DNA of 64,000 nucleotides from Clostridia bacterium (GCA_017547805.1 JAFYOR010000075.1:21880-85879), one strand, 5' to 3'. Shown: positions 18,101 to 26,537, counted from the first letter of the stretch. Made by a program: numbers and translations. The notes: generated by a model from the letters alone, not told the origin.

Positions 18101-18289
18101 GAGGACGGAACGGCTGAATTCGTAGTGGCTGGCACTGCGCTGCCGGGCATCGGCTGGAAGCGCATGGATGACGGCGAAATCTGGGTGGATTACTGCGGCA
18201 TGCTGATGGAAACCGTCTCAACGCCGACGGGATTTGACCTGAATTACTTTAATACTATGCTCATGCACTTCGTCCCGGAAAACAGGTGA
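15167..18289 (+). CDS. Large secreted BspA-type leucine-rich-repeat protein
   Basis: 1040 aa. A signal peptide (MKKLLCVILVLLMTAAGFTALA) is followed by about 23-residue LRR_5 repeats to about residue 790, with units such as IGESAFEWCSNLKHVNFPS and LPEGLRIIGDHAFDGCSWL. A proline-rich linker PKPTPEPTPEPAVPVGEEG then leads to two lipocalin-like beta segments (about 820-920 and 945-1040). No LPXTG, dockerin or SLH anchor is visible, so it is probably released or wall-associated. BspA-like proteins bind host or microbial surfaces in other bacteria; that role here is inference. The gene is flanked by its own promoter and terminator. Confidence 0.88.
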   Translation: MKKLLCVILVLLMTAAGFTALAQNSAWEFDAEDYKLTGYDGEGGAVIIPQRITGCTVDILGMDVFADNDAVTSLTLPSTLKQVEDNAIAFCDNLTELVIPKGVQIIGDNCFICNPLLTEVVIPASVRYIGASSFGSNESLAKVTFLGECPVFAGAALDWIADDAVVYVPDDQYDAYAEALYAAECYSDIQPSGANAVVYNWATDPSLFDFDASTGTIKLYNGFDACVEIPAEIDGVAVKAIGEHAFESHRYLCFLTLPEGLETIGESAFEWCSNLKHVNFPSTLKTIESRAFYAGYHGSALELTAVETIGESAFAWCVRISETITLPEGLRIIGDHAFDGCSWLSEVYIPASVEAIGEKAFADSAVNYLVFEGKNLPRMAENTLADCWYLTDIDLHTDASKKDAQALQAAVDALGLECYVWRMQNPDVDYINDGLDVYENGVLISYAGDQSHIRPWDTFDDITVTAVADGAFRGNQTIEYFAVPYNDEFTTIGAEAFADSTLHTIDLFDSVTTINGGALRNCVNLTELILPESIEFVGAETLYGCTGLKTLIVLCDSTVLPEDLFDVWPAGLEIYVSDNATDEQVKYLSRIAGRPFYDPVTRLSEELPMLDAMPYEPLPGEDFWYDAEYARLDCYEGYELNLVLPWEIDGTRLTMIGGGMMQRASYGDNYDVELPVVSVVIPETYTDIPPYAFQNCETLETVICYAPLDRISDSLFSNCTSLREVIFVNGVGGIGAYVFDNCPNLETVYVGPYVDTVSEYAFCVEFGEPLWSMDKCITDPALMPDVDALLGAVKREPMPKPTPEPTPEPAVPVGEEGAPYFGVWNGVEMIMDGVRMSMAEYDIVMTLLLLEDGRMISADEAIDLSDPSVLDEVDAASWRVAGGVAIGDGYTMTLDDQGRLVLDEDGSQLIFERAGDLPEGLAAQKTPAGDAAPSATPAPQAAVQGSALEVMYVCASADVSGVTVDASMLGGKYTLIFHEDGTAEFVVAGTALPGIGWKRMDDGEIWVDYCGMLMETVSTPTGFDLNYFNTMLMHFVPENR

Positions 18290-18308
18290 TTTACCTGAAC
18301 AGACAGAT

Positions 18309-18342
18309 CCGTACGCAATCCTTGATTGCGTACGGTTTTTTT
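18309..18342 (+). terminator. Terminator of the LRR gene
   Basis: CCGTACGCAATC-CTT-GATTGCGTACGG, a perfect 12-bp stem followed by seven T. Confidence 0.95.
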
Positions 18343-18489
18343 GCATATAGCGGAGCTGCATTCTCTGCAGGGGAACGGGAAGCGCTTGACGTTTCTGTAT
18401 AGATATCAATTGGTTTCCATAAACACGTTAAAAGTTAAGATTAATTAACAGATGGGGTAAAATAAACCCTTTAACAGGTTTTGAAAAAC

Positions 18490-18518
18490 TTGACAACTGG
18501 TCTTTCATGCGATACACT
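18490..18518 (+). promoter_or_regulatory. Promoter of the DegV gene
   Basis: Perfect TTGACA (18490-18495), 17-base spacer, TACACT (18513-18518), 58 bp before the ATG. Confidence 0.8.
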
Positions 18519-18575
18519 AAAAATGTATATTCGACATAATTCGACGCGCGCGGCGCAGGAAAGGCAGATTCTCTT

Positions 18576-19415
18576 ATGGTTCGTATTGTTTCTGATACTT
18601 CGACGATGTATTCCACGACGCAGGCAGCTGACGCCGGCTTTGACGTATCGCCGCTGGCGGTGACGATTGCAGGAGAAACCTATCGCGAGCTGGACGAAAT
18701 GACCGGCGAGCGTTTTGTTGAGATTATCCGGCAGGGCAACATGCCCAAGAGCAGCCAGCCGTCTCTGGGCGATGTGGTTGAGGTATATTCCCGATACGAG
18801 GGAGATGAAATCCTTAATATTGCGATGGCGGATGGCCTTTCGGGCACGTATGCCAGCGCTGTGGGCGCGATTGAGATGTGCGACAAGAAGGCGGACGTCC
18901 TCGTCATCAACAGCAGGACGCTGTGCGGTCCGCACCGCTATCTGGTGGAGACGGCTGTCAGACTGGCCCGCGAGGGCATGAGCCGCAGCGAGATTGCCGC
19001 GCGTGTGGAAGAAATGATGCAGCATATGAAGAGTTTTCTGATGCCTGCGGACTTTGATTATCTTCGCCGCGGCGGCCGTCTTTCGCCGCTGGTTTCCTTT
19101 GTCGGCAAGACGATCAAGCTCGCGCCGGTGCTCACGCAGTCCGAGGATGGCCGCCAGCTGGTGATGTCCGCTCTCAAGCGCAGCTTCAAGCAGGCGGTTG
19201 AGCACGTGTCGGGCGTGCTTGGCGAGATGGGCGTTGGCGAGAAGTGGCGGATCTATGTTACGCATGCCGATGCGATTGACAAGGCGGAAGAGGCAAAGCG
19301 CCGCCTTGAGCAGCTGTTCCCTGCGGCGGTTTTTGAGGTGCATATGCTGACGCCCGCGTTCATTACGCAGGGCGGTCCGGGCTGCGTCGCCATCCAGGCC
19401 ATCCGCGAACTGTAA
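18576..19415 (+). CDS. DegV family fatty-acid-binding protein
   Basis: 279 aa, the usual DegV length. The start MVRIVSDTSTMYS, the segment MPKSSQPSLGDVVEVY (lipid carboxylate contact), SGTYASAVGA and the FDYLRRGGRLSP motif with the later HADAIDKAE are diagnostic. DegV/FakB proteins bind a single fatty acid and present it to FakA kinase in the cytoplasm; no fakA is in the window. Monocistronic with its own promoter and terminator; the ribosome site is AGGAAAGG. Confidence 0.93.
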   Translation: MVRIVSDTSTMYSTTQAADAGFDVSPLAVTIAGETYRELDEMTGERFVEIIRQGNMPKSSQPSLGDVVEVYSRYEGDEILNIAMADGLSGTYASAVGAIEMCDKKADVLVINSRTLCGPHRYLVETAVRLAREGMSRSEIAARVEEMMQHMKSFLMPADFDYLRRGGRLSPLVSFVGKTIKLAPVLTQSEDGRQLVMSALKRSFKQAVEHVSGVLGEMGVGEKWRIYVTHADAIDKAEEAKRRLEQLFPAAVFEVHMLTPAFITQGGPGCVAIQAIREL

Positions 19416-19430
19416 TGATCAATGAGCTGA

Positions 19431-19463
19431 AAAACGGATCTTCAGTCTGAAGATCCGTTTTTT
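19431..19463 (+). terminator. Terminator of the DegV gene
   Basis: AAAACGGATCTTCAG and CTGAAGATCCGTTTT form a long stem followed by T's, 15 bp after the stop. Confidence 0.92.
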
Positions 19464-19605
19464 TGTTTGCAGCATTACGAAAACGCCGGACGCGCATGCC
19501 CAAGACGCCATGCGCACAGCATGCTTAGGACGTGTAAGCGCGGCGAATTGTATAACGATTGTCAGGAAAATCCCGGAAGTGCAGCGTGGGAGGAAGGAAA
19601 TGGGG

Positions 19606-19634
19606 TTGAATCGGGAAGTTGGATGTGATACAAT
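19606..19634 (+). promoter_or_regulatory. Promoter of the CapD-like gene
   Basis: TTGAAT (19606-19611), 17-base spacer, TACAAT (19629-19634), 80 bp before the ATG. Confidence 0.65.
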
Positions 19635-19714
19635 ATATCATTGAGTAAGACCGCGCTTTGTGCGGGCTTGAACAATGACGGGGCGGCGTGATCTGCCGTT
19701 CGGAGGGACAAACG

Positions 19715-21607
19715 ATGAAGTTTTTGAGAGAGAATAAGTGGCTGCGAAAGATCAGTCTGTTTGTGCTGGATATCGCGCTGATTCTTTCCTGTGTATACAT
19801 CAGCATGGAGCTGCGCTTTGAGATGTACATTCCGTATCATCACGCGCAGACGATGATGAATGCGCTCCCGACGCTTCTGGCGGTCTATATGGGCGTATAT
19901 TTTTTCGGCGGCATTTACCAGATCATGTGGCGTTACGGCGGCGTGCGCGATGTGTTCAGGCTCTGCGTGCTCAGCGCGATTGCCTGCGCGCTGTCCCTGG
20001 CGGCGAATTCCTTCTTCCATCTCGGGCTGTTCCGCGGTGTGCTGATCATGCTGCCGTTCTTTACGATGATCGCCATCGGCGGCGTGCGAATGATCTGGCG
20101 CGTGTTTTCCAAGGATCGCATTCCCGTGGGCGCGGATGATGCGCTGCCGGTGATGGTTGTCGGCGCGGGCGAGGCCGGTGCGTATGCGGTCAATATCTGC
20201 AACAAGAATCCCAAGCGTCTTGGCAGGCCGGTGATTCTGGTGGATGATGCGCCCGGCAAGCAGGGGCTGCGCATTCAGAATGTGCCCGTGCGCGGCACCA
20301 CAAAGGATATTCCCAAGCTCGTGCAGCGCTATGATATCCGCGAAATCATCGTGGCGATCCCGTCCCTTGGCACGGGCAAGAAGATGCAGGAGATTCTGGA
20401 TCTTTGCAACGAGGCGGGCTGCCATACCCGCATGCTCTCCGAACCGACCGATACCGATGAAATCGGCGGCGAGGGCACGCCGTTTATCCGCGAACTGAAT
20501 ATCTCCGACTTCCTTTCCCGCGACGAGGTGGAACTGGATACAGCCTCCATCGCCGGATATTTGAAGGGAAAGACCGTCATGGTCACCGGCGGCGGCGGTT
20601 CCATCGGCTCGGAAATCTGCCGTCAGATCATGCGTTTTAAGCCGAAGCTGCTGATCATCTTTGAAATCTATGAAAACTGCGCCTATGAGCTTGAATATGA
20701 GCTGCGCCAGCGTTACGGCGTGGAATGTCCGCTGATCACGCTCATCGGTTCCATTCGCGATAAGCAGCGCCTTGATGAGGTGTTCGACCTGTATCACCCG
20801 GAGGTGGTCTTCCATGCGGCTGCGCATAAGCATGTGCCGCTGATGGAGCGCAGCCCGGCGGAGGCGATCAAGAACAACGTCTTTGGTACGCGCAACCTGC
20901 TGCAGAGCGCCAGCGAACACGGCGTGGAGCGCCTTGTTCAGCTTTCCACCGACAAGGCCGTCAATCCGACCAACGTCATGGGCGCGACGAAGCGAATCAC
21001 CGAGATGCTCATCCAGCGCTATGCAGCCACCACCAGCATGAAGTGCATGGCGGTGCGCTTTGGCAACGTGCTGGGCAGCCATGGCAGCGTCATTCCGCTG
21101 ATGGAATCCCAGATCCGCAAGGGCGGTCCGGTGACGGTCACCCATCCGGACATCACCCGCTACTTTATGACCATTCCCGAGGCGGCACAGCTCGTCCTTC
21201 AGGCGGGCGGCATTGCCAAATCCGGCTCGATCTTCGTGCTGGATATGGGCGAGCCGGTGCGCATCATGGATCTGGCACAGAAGCTGATCCGCGCGTACGG
21301 TTATGTGCCTAACGTCGATATGCCCATCAAGATCGTCGGCCTGCGTCCGGGCGAAAAGCTCTATGAAGAGCTGCTTATGGATACCGAACGCGATAAGATG
21401 ACCAAAACGGCGCACAAGAAGATTTTTGTCGCCAACGTGGACAGGATCGAGGATGAGCAGTTTGACCGGATGATGCGCACGCTGGAGGAAGTCGTCGATA
21501 AGAACGACGAGCGCGCGGTGGAGGCGATTGCCGACGTCGTGCCGACGTATCATCCCTGGAAAAAGAACGCGCCTGCCCCGAAGTCTGAAGACAAGGCGGC
21601 CGGCTGA
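19715..21607 (+). CDS. Membrane-anchored CapD/FlaA1-type nucleotide-sugar epimerase/dehydratase
   Basis: 630 aa. The first ~125 residues carry four membrane segments. A GAGEAGAYAV nucleotide-binding loop follows (about 148), then the extended-SDR core with VTGGGGSIGSEICRQ (about 289), STDKAVNPTNVMGATKR (about 412; Thr-Asp-Lys and the Lys of the Met-x3-Lys active site) and GLRPGEKLYEEL. Such proteins are UDP-GlcNAc 4,6-dehydratases or C4 epimerases for capsule, teichoic or glycan synthesis at the membrane. Start set at ATG 19715 with GGAGGGA. No other polysaccharide genes flank it. Confidence 0.92.
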   Translation: MKFLRENKWLRKISLFVLDIALILSCVYISMELRFEMYIPYHHAQTMMNALPTLLAVYMGVYFFGGIYQIMWRYGGVRDVFRLCVLSAIACALSLAANSFFHLGLFRGVLIMLPFFTMIAIGGVRMIWRVFSKDRIPVGADDALPVMVVGAGEAGAYAVNICNKNPKRLGRPVILVDDAPGKQGLRIQNVPVRGTTKDIPKLVQRYDIREIIVAIPSLGTGKKMQEILDLCNEAGCHTRMLSEPTDTDEIGGEGTPFIRELNISDFLSRDEVELDTASIAGYLKGKTVMVTGGGGSIGSEICRQIMRFKPKLLIIFEIYENCAYELEYELRQRYGVECPLITLIGSIRDKQRLDEVFDLYHPEVVFHAAAHKHVPLMERSPAEAIKNNVFGTRNLLQSASEHGVERLVQLSTDKAVNPTNVMGATKRITEMLIQRYAATTSMKCMAVRFGNVLGSHGSVIPLMESQIRKGGPVTVTHPDITRYFMTIPEAAQLVLQAGGIAKSGSIFVLDMGEPVRIMDLAQKLIRAYGYVPNVDMPIKIVGLRPGEKLYEELLMDTERDKMTKTAHKKIFVANVDRIEDEQFDRMMRTLEEVVDKNDERAVEAIADVVPTYHPWKKNAPAPKSEDKAAG

Positions 21608-21618
21608 TCAAGACAAAT

Positions 21619-21652
21619 AAACGGCTGATGCATGCGATGCGTCAGCCGTTTT
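21619..21652 (+). terminator. Terminator of the CapD-like gene
   Basis: AAACGGCTGATGCAT and ATGCGTCAGCCGTTT form a 14-15-bp stem; the short T tail TTTTGCC follows. Confidence 0.8.
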
Positions 21653-21797
21653 GCCGTATAGAGGATTGTGTTAAACCGCCGGATGTGCCCGAATGCACAT
21701 GATGCAGGTTTTGGCGGCGGGCCTTGCCCGCCAAAAGAATTCGGCGGATGGAAAATGATGGGAAGAAATGCGGCAAAACCTGCGTCTTTATATATAG

Positions 21798-21821
21798 AAA
21801 AAGCGGCCGACAGGCGGCCGC
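21798..21821 (-). terminator. Terminator of the MarR gene
   Basis: On the minus strand GCGGCC-GCCTGTC-GGCCGC is followed by TTTTT, directly after the stop of the gene at 21829. Between it and the CapD terminator a TTTTGGCGGCGGGC..GCCCGCCAAAA hairpin (about 21711-21738) is seen, with no gene. Confidence 0.82.
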
Positions 21822-21828
21822 ACAGGGA

Positions 21829-22287
21829 TTAAAGGACGGAAAGAATGCGCACGATGCTGCTGAGCGAATCATTCAGCTCGCGGAACTCCGAAACGGAAAG
21901 ATGATCCGCCTGCTTGAGGATCTGGCCGGAGATGGTACCGCGGATAGCGGCGAGCTTCTCTTCGCCGGACGGAAGCAGAACGATGTTCACCACGCGGCGG
22001 TCACTTTCGTCGTGCTGACGGTCGACGTAGCCGCACTCATACAGACGGTCAACCAGCGGCGTGATGTTCGGCTTGGCAATGCCCAGCCGGCGGGAAATCT
22101 CGGAAACAGACATCGTTCCGGCATCCTGCAGCATGGCCAGAACCTGCACATGGGAAAGCGGGGTGCCGTGTTCTTTCTGCACGGCATTCATGTGCAGAAG
22201 ACGCTTTTTGATCATCGGCAGAGCATAGAACATGTTTTGTGCGACCGCGTCAACCATGGCGGGATCGAGAGTACGCTTCTTCGTCAT
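21829..22287 (-). CDS. MarR family transcriptional regulator
   Basis: 152 aa from ATG 22287 (AGGAG eight bases upstream; the longer frame has no site). The winged helix is clear: GTPLSHVQVLAMLQDAG, VSEISRRLGIAKPNITPLVDRL (recognition helix), YECGYVDRQHDESDRRVVNIVL (wing). It presumably binds as a dimer to a nearby palindrome and responds to a small ligand. It is divergent from the proton-channel operon at 22593 with ~300 bp between, so regulation of that operon is possible but unproven. Confidence 0.93.
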   Translation of the reverse strand: MTKKRTLDPAMVDAVAQNMFYALPMIKKRLLHMNAVQKEHGTPLSHVQVLAMLQDAGTMSVSEISRRLGIAKPNITPLVDRLYECGYVDRQHDESDRRVVNIVLLPSGEEKLAAIRGTISGQILKQADHLSVSEFRELNDSLSSIVRILSVL

Positions 22288-22509
22288 ATGAAAAACTCCT
22301 GAGGTTCGAATTTCAGGCGGCAGCAGGCTCCACGCCTGTCCGCAAACGTCGTATATTTTACTCGTTTTGTGCTGATTGCGCAAGAAGAAAATAACAAACA
22401 ATCACGCAATTGCCTGTTTTCGGCAGATGGTTATAAAATGTGACGGCTCTTTCGGAAGAATCGCTTATGAAATGAGTATCATTTCTGCGCAGGGAAGATT
22501 TGCTCTTGC

Positions 22510-22538
22510 TTTACAGACGGGAGCAAATCAGGTACAAT
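22510..22538 (+). promoter_or_regulatory. Promoter of the ZorA-like operon
   Basis: TTTACA (22510-22515), 17-base spacer, TACAAT (22533-22538), 55 bp before the first ATG. Confidence 0.7.
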
Positions 22539-22592
22539 AGATGCAGCGGCATATGCCGCGTAGATACAGCCTGACCAATCGGGAGGTACATT

Positions 22593-24185
22593 ATGGAATT
22601 TCTTCAGGTGATCAAACACTTATTCTCGCTGGATGCGGTCATTTATCTGGCGATTGCCATCGTGTTTGTCGCTGCGTTGTTCACATCGGTTTTTCCGCTG
22701 ATGGGCATTGCAGGCAAGCTGCGCCGCGCCAGCCGTCTGATCATACAGGAAAGCAAGCAGCAGAAGGAAAAGAAATCGTGGAATGACATTCATTTCCTTG
22801 GCGACAGGCTTCAAAACGTATGGACGGACTTCCTGCAGAATGCGGAGGTGCGCGATGCGCACGGCGAATCCTGCGATGTTTCGCTGTTTATCAATGAGGA
22901 TTCCGTCATCTATACCTGTTCCGGCACGCGGTTTGCGGAGATTGCTCCGAGCATCCTGACCTCGCTGGGCATTCTGGGTACGTTCCTTGGCCTTGTGATG
23001 GGTCTTTCCGGCCTTACGCTTTCCGCGGCGGATACGGCGGCGCTGCTTTCTGCGATGGAGCAGCTGATCGGCGGCATGAGCACGGCGTTCCTGACGTCCA
23101 TTGCGGGCGTCGTCGCCTCGCTCGTGTTCAATCTGCTCAATAACCACTATATGTCCAAGTGCGAACAGGCGCTTGATCGTTTCTGCGACGTTTTCAGCCT
23201 CTACGCGATGCCCAAGCCCGTGTCCCAGGAAACGGCGATGCTCAGCCTTGCGCAGGAGCAGACGGCGTACATCCGTCAGGCGGTGGAGGACGTCAGCCAG
23301 CGGATGGCTGTGCAGATGGAGCAGAGCATCATGCGCGCGATGCTGCCCGTGCAGCGCTCGATGGACAATTTCATCCTCGCCGCGACGCAGGCGCAGGTGG
23401 ACGGCGTAGACCGGATTGCAAAGGTCTTCGTGCAGCGCATGAACGTCGCGCTGGGCGAGGAGTTTGAGCATCTGCGTCAGGTGATTGCCCAGAGCGGCAC
23501 AGATCAGCTGAAAACGCAGCAGGAGATGCGCCTCGCCGCGCAGGCGATCAGCCAGATGACGCAGGACGTCATCAATATGCATCAGCTTTCTCAGGGGGTG
23601 CTGGAGCACTTCAAGGCATATGTGGCGGATATGGACGCCTCGCGCAGCGCTGTGGATGAGACGAGCAGAAAGACTGTCGAGCTGCTGGAGGCGATGAATA
23701 AGACCAGCGGACAGCAGGCGATGTATCTGGCGCGCCTGCAGGATTATCAGGCGGCGCTGGCGGCCAGCTCCCAGCAGTATGTGGCGTGGACGGACCGCTT
23801 CCTCGCCAACGCGCAGGAGCAGACCCGACTGATGCAGCGGGAAATGGATCGTGCTGTCGAGCAGATGCACGACGGCGCGCAGGCGCTGGTCGGCTCTTAC
23901 GATCAGTTCACGCGGATGACGCAGGAAAACATGACCCGCCAGCAGGAGAACGCCGCGCGCACGACGGCCCTGTTTGACGAGAGCATCACCGCCTCCATCC
24001 GCCAGCTCAATGAAACCCTTGCGGCAATGCGCGAAACGACGCAGGTCATGCCGCAGATGCTCAGCCAGAGCCGCGAACGCTACGCTGAGCAGGTCGATCA
24101 GTTTGTGACGGCGCTGGTACGCCTGCAAAAGTCGATGGAGCAGGTTTCTCAGCTGCTCAAACAGGCGGACGGCGGAAAGGAGTAA
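22593..24185 (+). CDS. MotA/TolQ/ExbB-type proton channel with long coiled-coil tail (ZorA-like)
   Basis: 530 aa. One membrane segment near the N-terminus (about 12-38), then the conserved pair ILTSLGILGTFLGLVMGLSG (about 124-143) and STAFLTSIAGVVASLVFNLL (about 168-187) of the MotA/ExbB family. Residues 220-525 form a long Gln-rich cytoplasmic coiled coil, the layout described for ZorA of the Zorya anti-phage system. It is the first gene of a tight three-gene operon (3 bp to the next). No ZorC, ZorD or ZorE partner follows, so it may be a related housekeeping or defence motor. GGGAGG precedes the ATG. Confidence 0.82.
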   Translation: MEFLQVIKHLFSLDAVIYLAIAIVFVAALFTSVFPLMGIAGKLRRASRLIIQESKQQKEKKSWNDIHFLGDRLQNVWTDFLQNAEVRDAHGESCDVSLFINEDSVIYTCSGTRFAEIAPSILTSLGILGTFLGLVMGLSGLTLSAADTAALLSAMEQLIGGMSTAFLTSIAGVVASLVFNLLNNHYMSKCEQALDRFCDVFSLYAMPKPVSQETAMLSLAQEQTAYIRQAVEDVSQRMAVQMEQSIMRAMLPVQRSMDNFILAATQAQVDGVDRIAKVFVQRMNVALGEEFEHLRQVIAQSGTDQLKTQQEMRLAAQAISQMTQDVINMHQLSQGVLEHFKAYVADMDASRSAVDETSRKTVELLEAMNKTSGQQAMYLARLQDYQAALAASSQQYVAWTDRFLANAQEQTRLMQREMDRAVEQMHDGAQALVGSYDQFTRMTQENMTRQQENAARTTALFDESITASIRQLNETLAAMRETTQVMPQMLSQSRERYAEQVDQFVTALVRLQKSMEQVSQLLKQADGGKE

Positions 24186-24188
24186 GCC

Positions 24189-25124
24189 ATGCGCCCGGGA
24201 AAGAAAATGCGGCGCCGGGGAGATAACGGCAGCTATTGGATTTCATATTCCGATATGATGGCCGGCATGCTCTTTACCTTTGCGCTGATTCTGTTCATGT
24301 CGATCTATCAGCTGGTGGATCTGCAGCAGAAGAAGACGATTGAGCTGCAGACAAAAGAGGCGCAGCTTTCCACCCAGCAGAGCCTGCTGATCGATCAGGA
24401 AGCGCTGCTCAAGGATAAGGAAGCGCTGCTGGCGGCGACGACGCTTGCCCTGCAGCAGCAGCAGTCGGAGCTGGATGAAAACCGAACGGCGCTGACCTCC
24501 GCGCAGGAAAGCCTGTCTTTGCAGCAGAGCAAGATTGACGAGCAGGCTGCGCTGCTTGCAGCGCAGCAGACGGAGATTGACAAGCTTGTCGGTCTGCGCT
24601 CGCGCATCATCGAGGAGCTGCGCGACGAGCTGCGCGGCGCCGGGCTGGACGCCGTCGTGGATAAAAACACGGGCGCAATCGCTTTTACCGGCGCGGTGCT
24701 CTTTGACTTTGGCAAAAATGAGCTCAAGGAAGGCGGAAAACAGCTGCTGGATGCATTTATTCCGGTGTATATCCGCACACTGATGAGCGAAGAGAATGAA
24801 GGCTATGTCGGTGAAATCATCATCGAGGGCCATACCGATACGGATGGATCGTATCTGACCAATCTGGGCTTGTCTCAGGAGCGCGCGCTGGCTGTCGCCT
24901 CTTATTGCCTGGGCAGCGAGATGATGGGGCTCAATGCAGAAGAAAAGCTGATGCTCCAGAAGATCCTGACGGCGAACGGCAGGTCGTATGCCGATCCGGT
25001 CTATGCGCCGGACGGAAGCGTGGATAAGGAAGCCTCGCGCCGCGTTGTCTTCAAGTTCCGCATGAAGGATTCTGATATGATCAACCAGATGAGCGAGATT
25101 CTGGAAGGAAAACAGGGAGATTGA
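24189..25124 (+). CDS. OmpA/MotB-type peptidoglycan-binding motor protein (ZorB-like)
   Basis: 311 aa. A short cationic N-terminus is followed by SYWISYSDMMAGMLFTFALIL; D22 in the YSDMM motif is the channel aspartate of MotB/ZorB proteins. A coiled coil follows (about 45-135, heptads of L, Q and A). The OmpA-like domain includes LFDFGKNELKEGG, IIIEGHTDTDGSY (about 214-226) and LGLSQERALAVASYCL. It would span the membrane once and anchor to peptidoglycan. The gene starts 3 bp after the ZorA-like stop and ends 1 bp before the third gene. Confidence 0.85.
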   Translation: MRPGKKMRRRGDNGSYWISYSDMMAGMLFTFALILFMSIYQLVDLQQKKTIELQTKEAQLSTQQSLLIDQEALLKDKEALLAATTLALQQQQSELDENRTALTSAQESLSLQQSKIDEQAALLAAQQTEIDKLVGLRSRIIEELRDELRGAGLDAVVDKNTGAIAFTGAVLFDFGKNELKEGGKQLLDAFIPVYIRTLMSEENEGYVGEIIIEGHTDTDGSYLTNLGLSQERALAVASYCLGSEMMGLNAEEKLMLQKILTANGRSYADPVYAPDGSVDKEASRRVVFKFRMKDSDMINQMSEILEGKQGD

Positions 25125-25125
25125 G

Positions 25126-25617
25126 ATGAGAAAGGGATTGACCATTCTGGCGATCGTTATGCTGGTTGTGACCATCGCAGCGGCGGGCGCTATGCTTTAT
25201 GGCATCAGGACGCTGACGCCGCAGGTGGTGGACGTGACGGCGGCTGTTGTTCCCGCCGCGCAGCAGAAGGCTGCGTATGACGCGATCCGCACACAGCTTG
25301 ACGAAGGGCTTTTTGGCGGACGGCTGTTTTCACAGGAGATACCGGATGCGGAGGATGCAAGCTTTGTATCCTACAACGTCCGGCTGAAGAACAGAGGCTT
25401 TTTTCCTGCTGAGTGGATATCGCTTCGCGTTGCGCCGCTGGAAGGCGACGTGCTGCAGCTGGAAAACGGCGGCGCGAACGTGCTCCTTTCCGGCTCGCAG
25501 GGCGACATGAATGTGACGCTACTGACCACGCTCAATCCTGCGCGGCAGGCAAGAACGATCACGATTGAATGCTACGTCTTCGGCAGAAAGCAGACGGTCA
25601 GCATTCAGGCGCAGTAA
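25126..25617 (+). CDS. Unknown membrane-anchored extracytoplasmic protein, third gene of the motor operon
   Basis: 163 aa. An N-terminal hydrophobic segment (LTILAIVMLVVTIAAAGAML, about residues 5-24) is followed by a soluble part rich in beta-strand (SYNVRLKNRGFFPAEWISL, VTLLTTLNPARQARTI). No family is recognised. One base separates it from the ZorB-like gene, so it is very probably co-translated and could be an accessory of the ion-driven complex on the outer face of the membrane. The fold suggests an immunoglobulin-like sandwich (inference). Confidence 0.75.
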   Translation: MRKGLTILAIVMLVVTIAAAGAMLYGIRTLTPQVVDVTAAVVPAAQQKAAYDAIRTQLDEGLFGGRLFSQEIPDAEDASFVSYNVRLKNRGFFPAEWISLRVAPLEGDVLQLENGGANVLLSGSQGDMNVTLLTTLNPARQARTITIECYVFGRKQTVSIQAQ

Positions 25618-25631
25618 TCAATCAAATAGAT

Positions 25632-25670
25632 AAAACGAAGGGACCGCGTTGGCGGTCCCTTCGCTGTTTT
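25632..25670. terminator. Bidirectional terminator between motor operon and Cys-rich gene
   Basis: AAAACGAAGGGACCGC-GTTG-GCGGTCCCTTCGCTGTTTT. A and T tracts on both sides suit the converging genes at 25617 and 25686. Confidence 0.88.
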
Positions 25671-25685
25671 GCGAGAAGTGCGTTT

Positions 25686-26537
25686 TTACCTGCCGCAGCC
25701 GCAGGAGGAATACGACGTCGTCCCCGGCGCATAGGATGTGCCGGCGGCGGCATGGGCGGCGCCGTTTGCCGCACAGCCCAGTCCTGTGGTGCTTGGATAG
25801 CTGCCGCAGGTGCACGGCACGTTGCGCGCGCGAATGCGCTCGTCGTCGCAGTATGCCTGCGGGAAGAGGGGGAGGCTGAAGAACTCGTCGCAGACGGAAT
25901 CGGCGAATTCTTCGCAGGGAGGCACTTCGCAGAAACCGTAGCTGGGGATCAGGATTTCAACCTTGGCGAGCACCTTGAGCACGACAGTCAGGCAGACCGT
26001 CAGCGAGAAGACGTTGTTGCCGATATATGTACCCGAGACGCAGACTGCGGAAGCCATCGCTTCAATTGTGTACGGCACGATGGACTCGTCAGGAACGGAA
26101 AGCAGAACGTCTCTGTCCACGCTCACCGTGCCGCGTCCGATGTATTCGCGGCAGGCAGCGTCGGTAAAGAGGATGTCGAGCGGGATTTCGATCTGTCCCC
26201 GGACGCGTGCAAAGCACGGGCGGTCGCACAGGCGCTCCACAGAAAGGTTGCGGATGACGCCCTCGGTGGTCGTTGAGCGGCAGGATTCAAAGGTGATGGG
26301 CATGACGGGCTGTGTCTGCGCGTTTTCCGCGCCGTCGGCGCAGCCGCTTCCCGGCACAAGGCCGTAGCTGAGCAGCGTGACGCGCTGGTCGTCAAGCTGC
26401 TCCTGATACAGGCAGCTGTCATACACGCGCTGAACCTGCACGCAGACCTTTTCGCTCAGTCCGCATAGCACCTCGTTTGCGGTGACGGAACAGGGACAAT
26501 GCGCGCTGCTGCCGTTCTTATAGGAATAAAAACTCAT
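25686..26537 (-). CDS. Cysteine-rich protein, possibly spore-associated
   Basis: 283 aa with over 20 cysteines. The N-terminal part has SEKVCVQVQRVYDSCLYQEQ, a central part has repeated beta-type segments, and the tail is Ala/Ser/Cys-rich (TTSYSSCGCGR). No signal peptide or membrane segment is seen. Cys-rich proteins with VQ-x-VYDSC motifs occur in Clostridia near sporulation genes, and here it is divergent from spoIIP, but a coat role is only inference. AAGGAGG precedes the ATG. Confidence 0.65.
   Translation of the reverse strand: MSFYSYKNGSSAHCPCSVTANEVLCGLSEKVCVQVQRVYDSCLYQEQLDDQRVTLLSYGLVPGSGCADGAENAQTQPVMPITFESCRSTTTEGVIRNLSVERLCDRPCFARVRGQIEIPLDILFTDAACREYIGRGTVSVDRDVLLSVPDESIVPYTIEAMASAVCVSGTYIGNNVFSLTVCLTVVLKVLAKVEILIPSYGFCEVPPCEEFADSVCDEFFSLPLFPQAYCDDERIRARNVPCTCGSYPSTTGLGCAANGAAHAAAGTSYAPGTTSYSSCGCGR

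Noticed and set aside
19562-21553. 663-codon minus-strand frame over the CapD-like gene
   Set aside because: Codon-bias shadow; the plus strand has a complete SDR enzyme.
22593-25617. Complete Zorya defence system
   Set aside because: Only the motor pair is similar. No ZorC, ZorD helicase or ZorE nuclease lies on either side; the neighbours are MarR and a Cys-rich protein.
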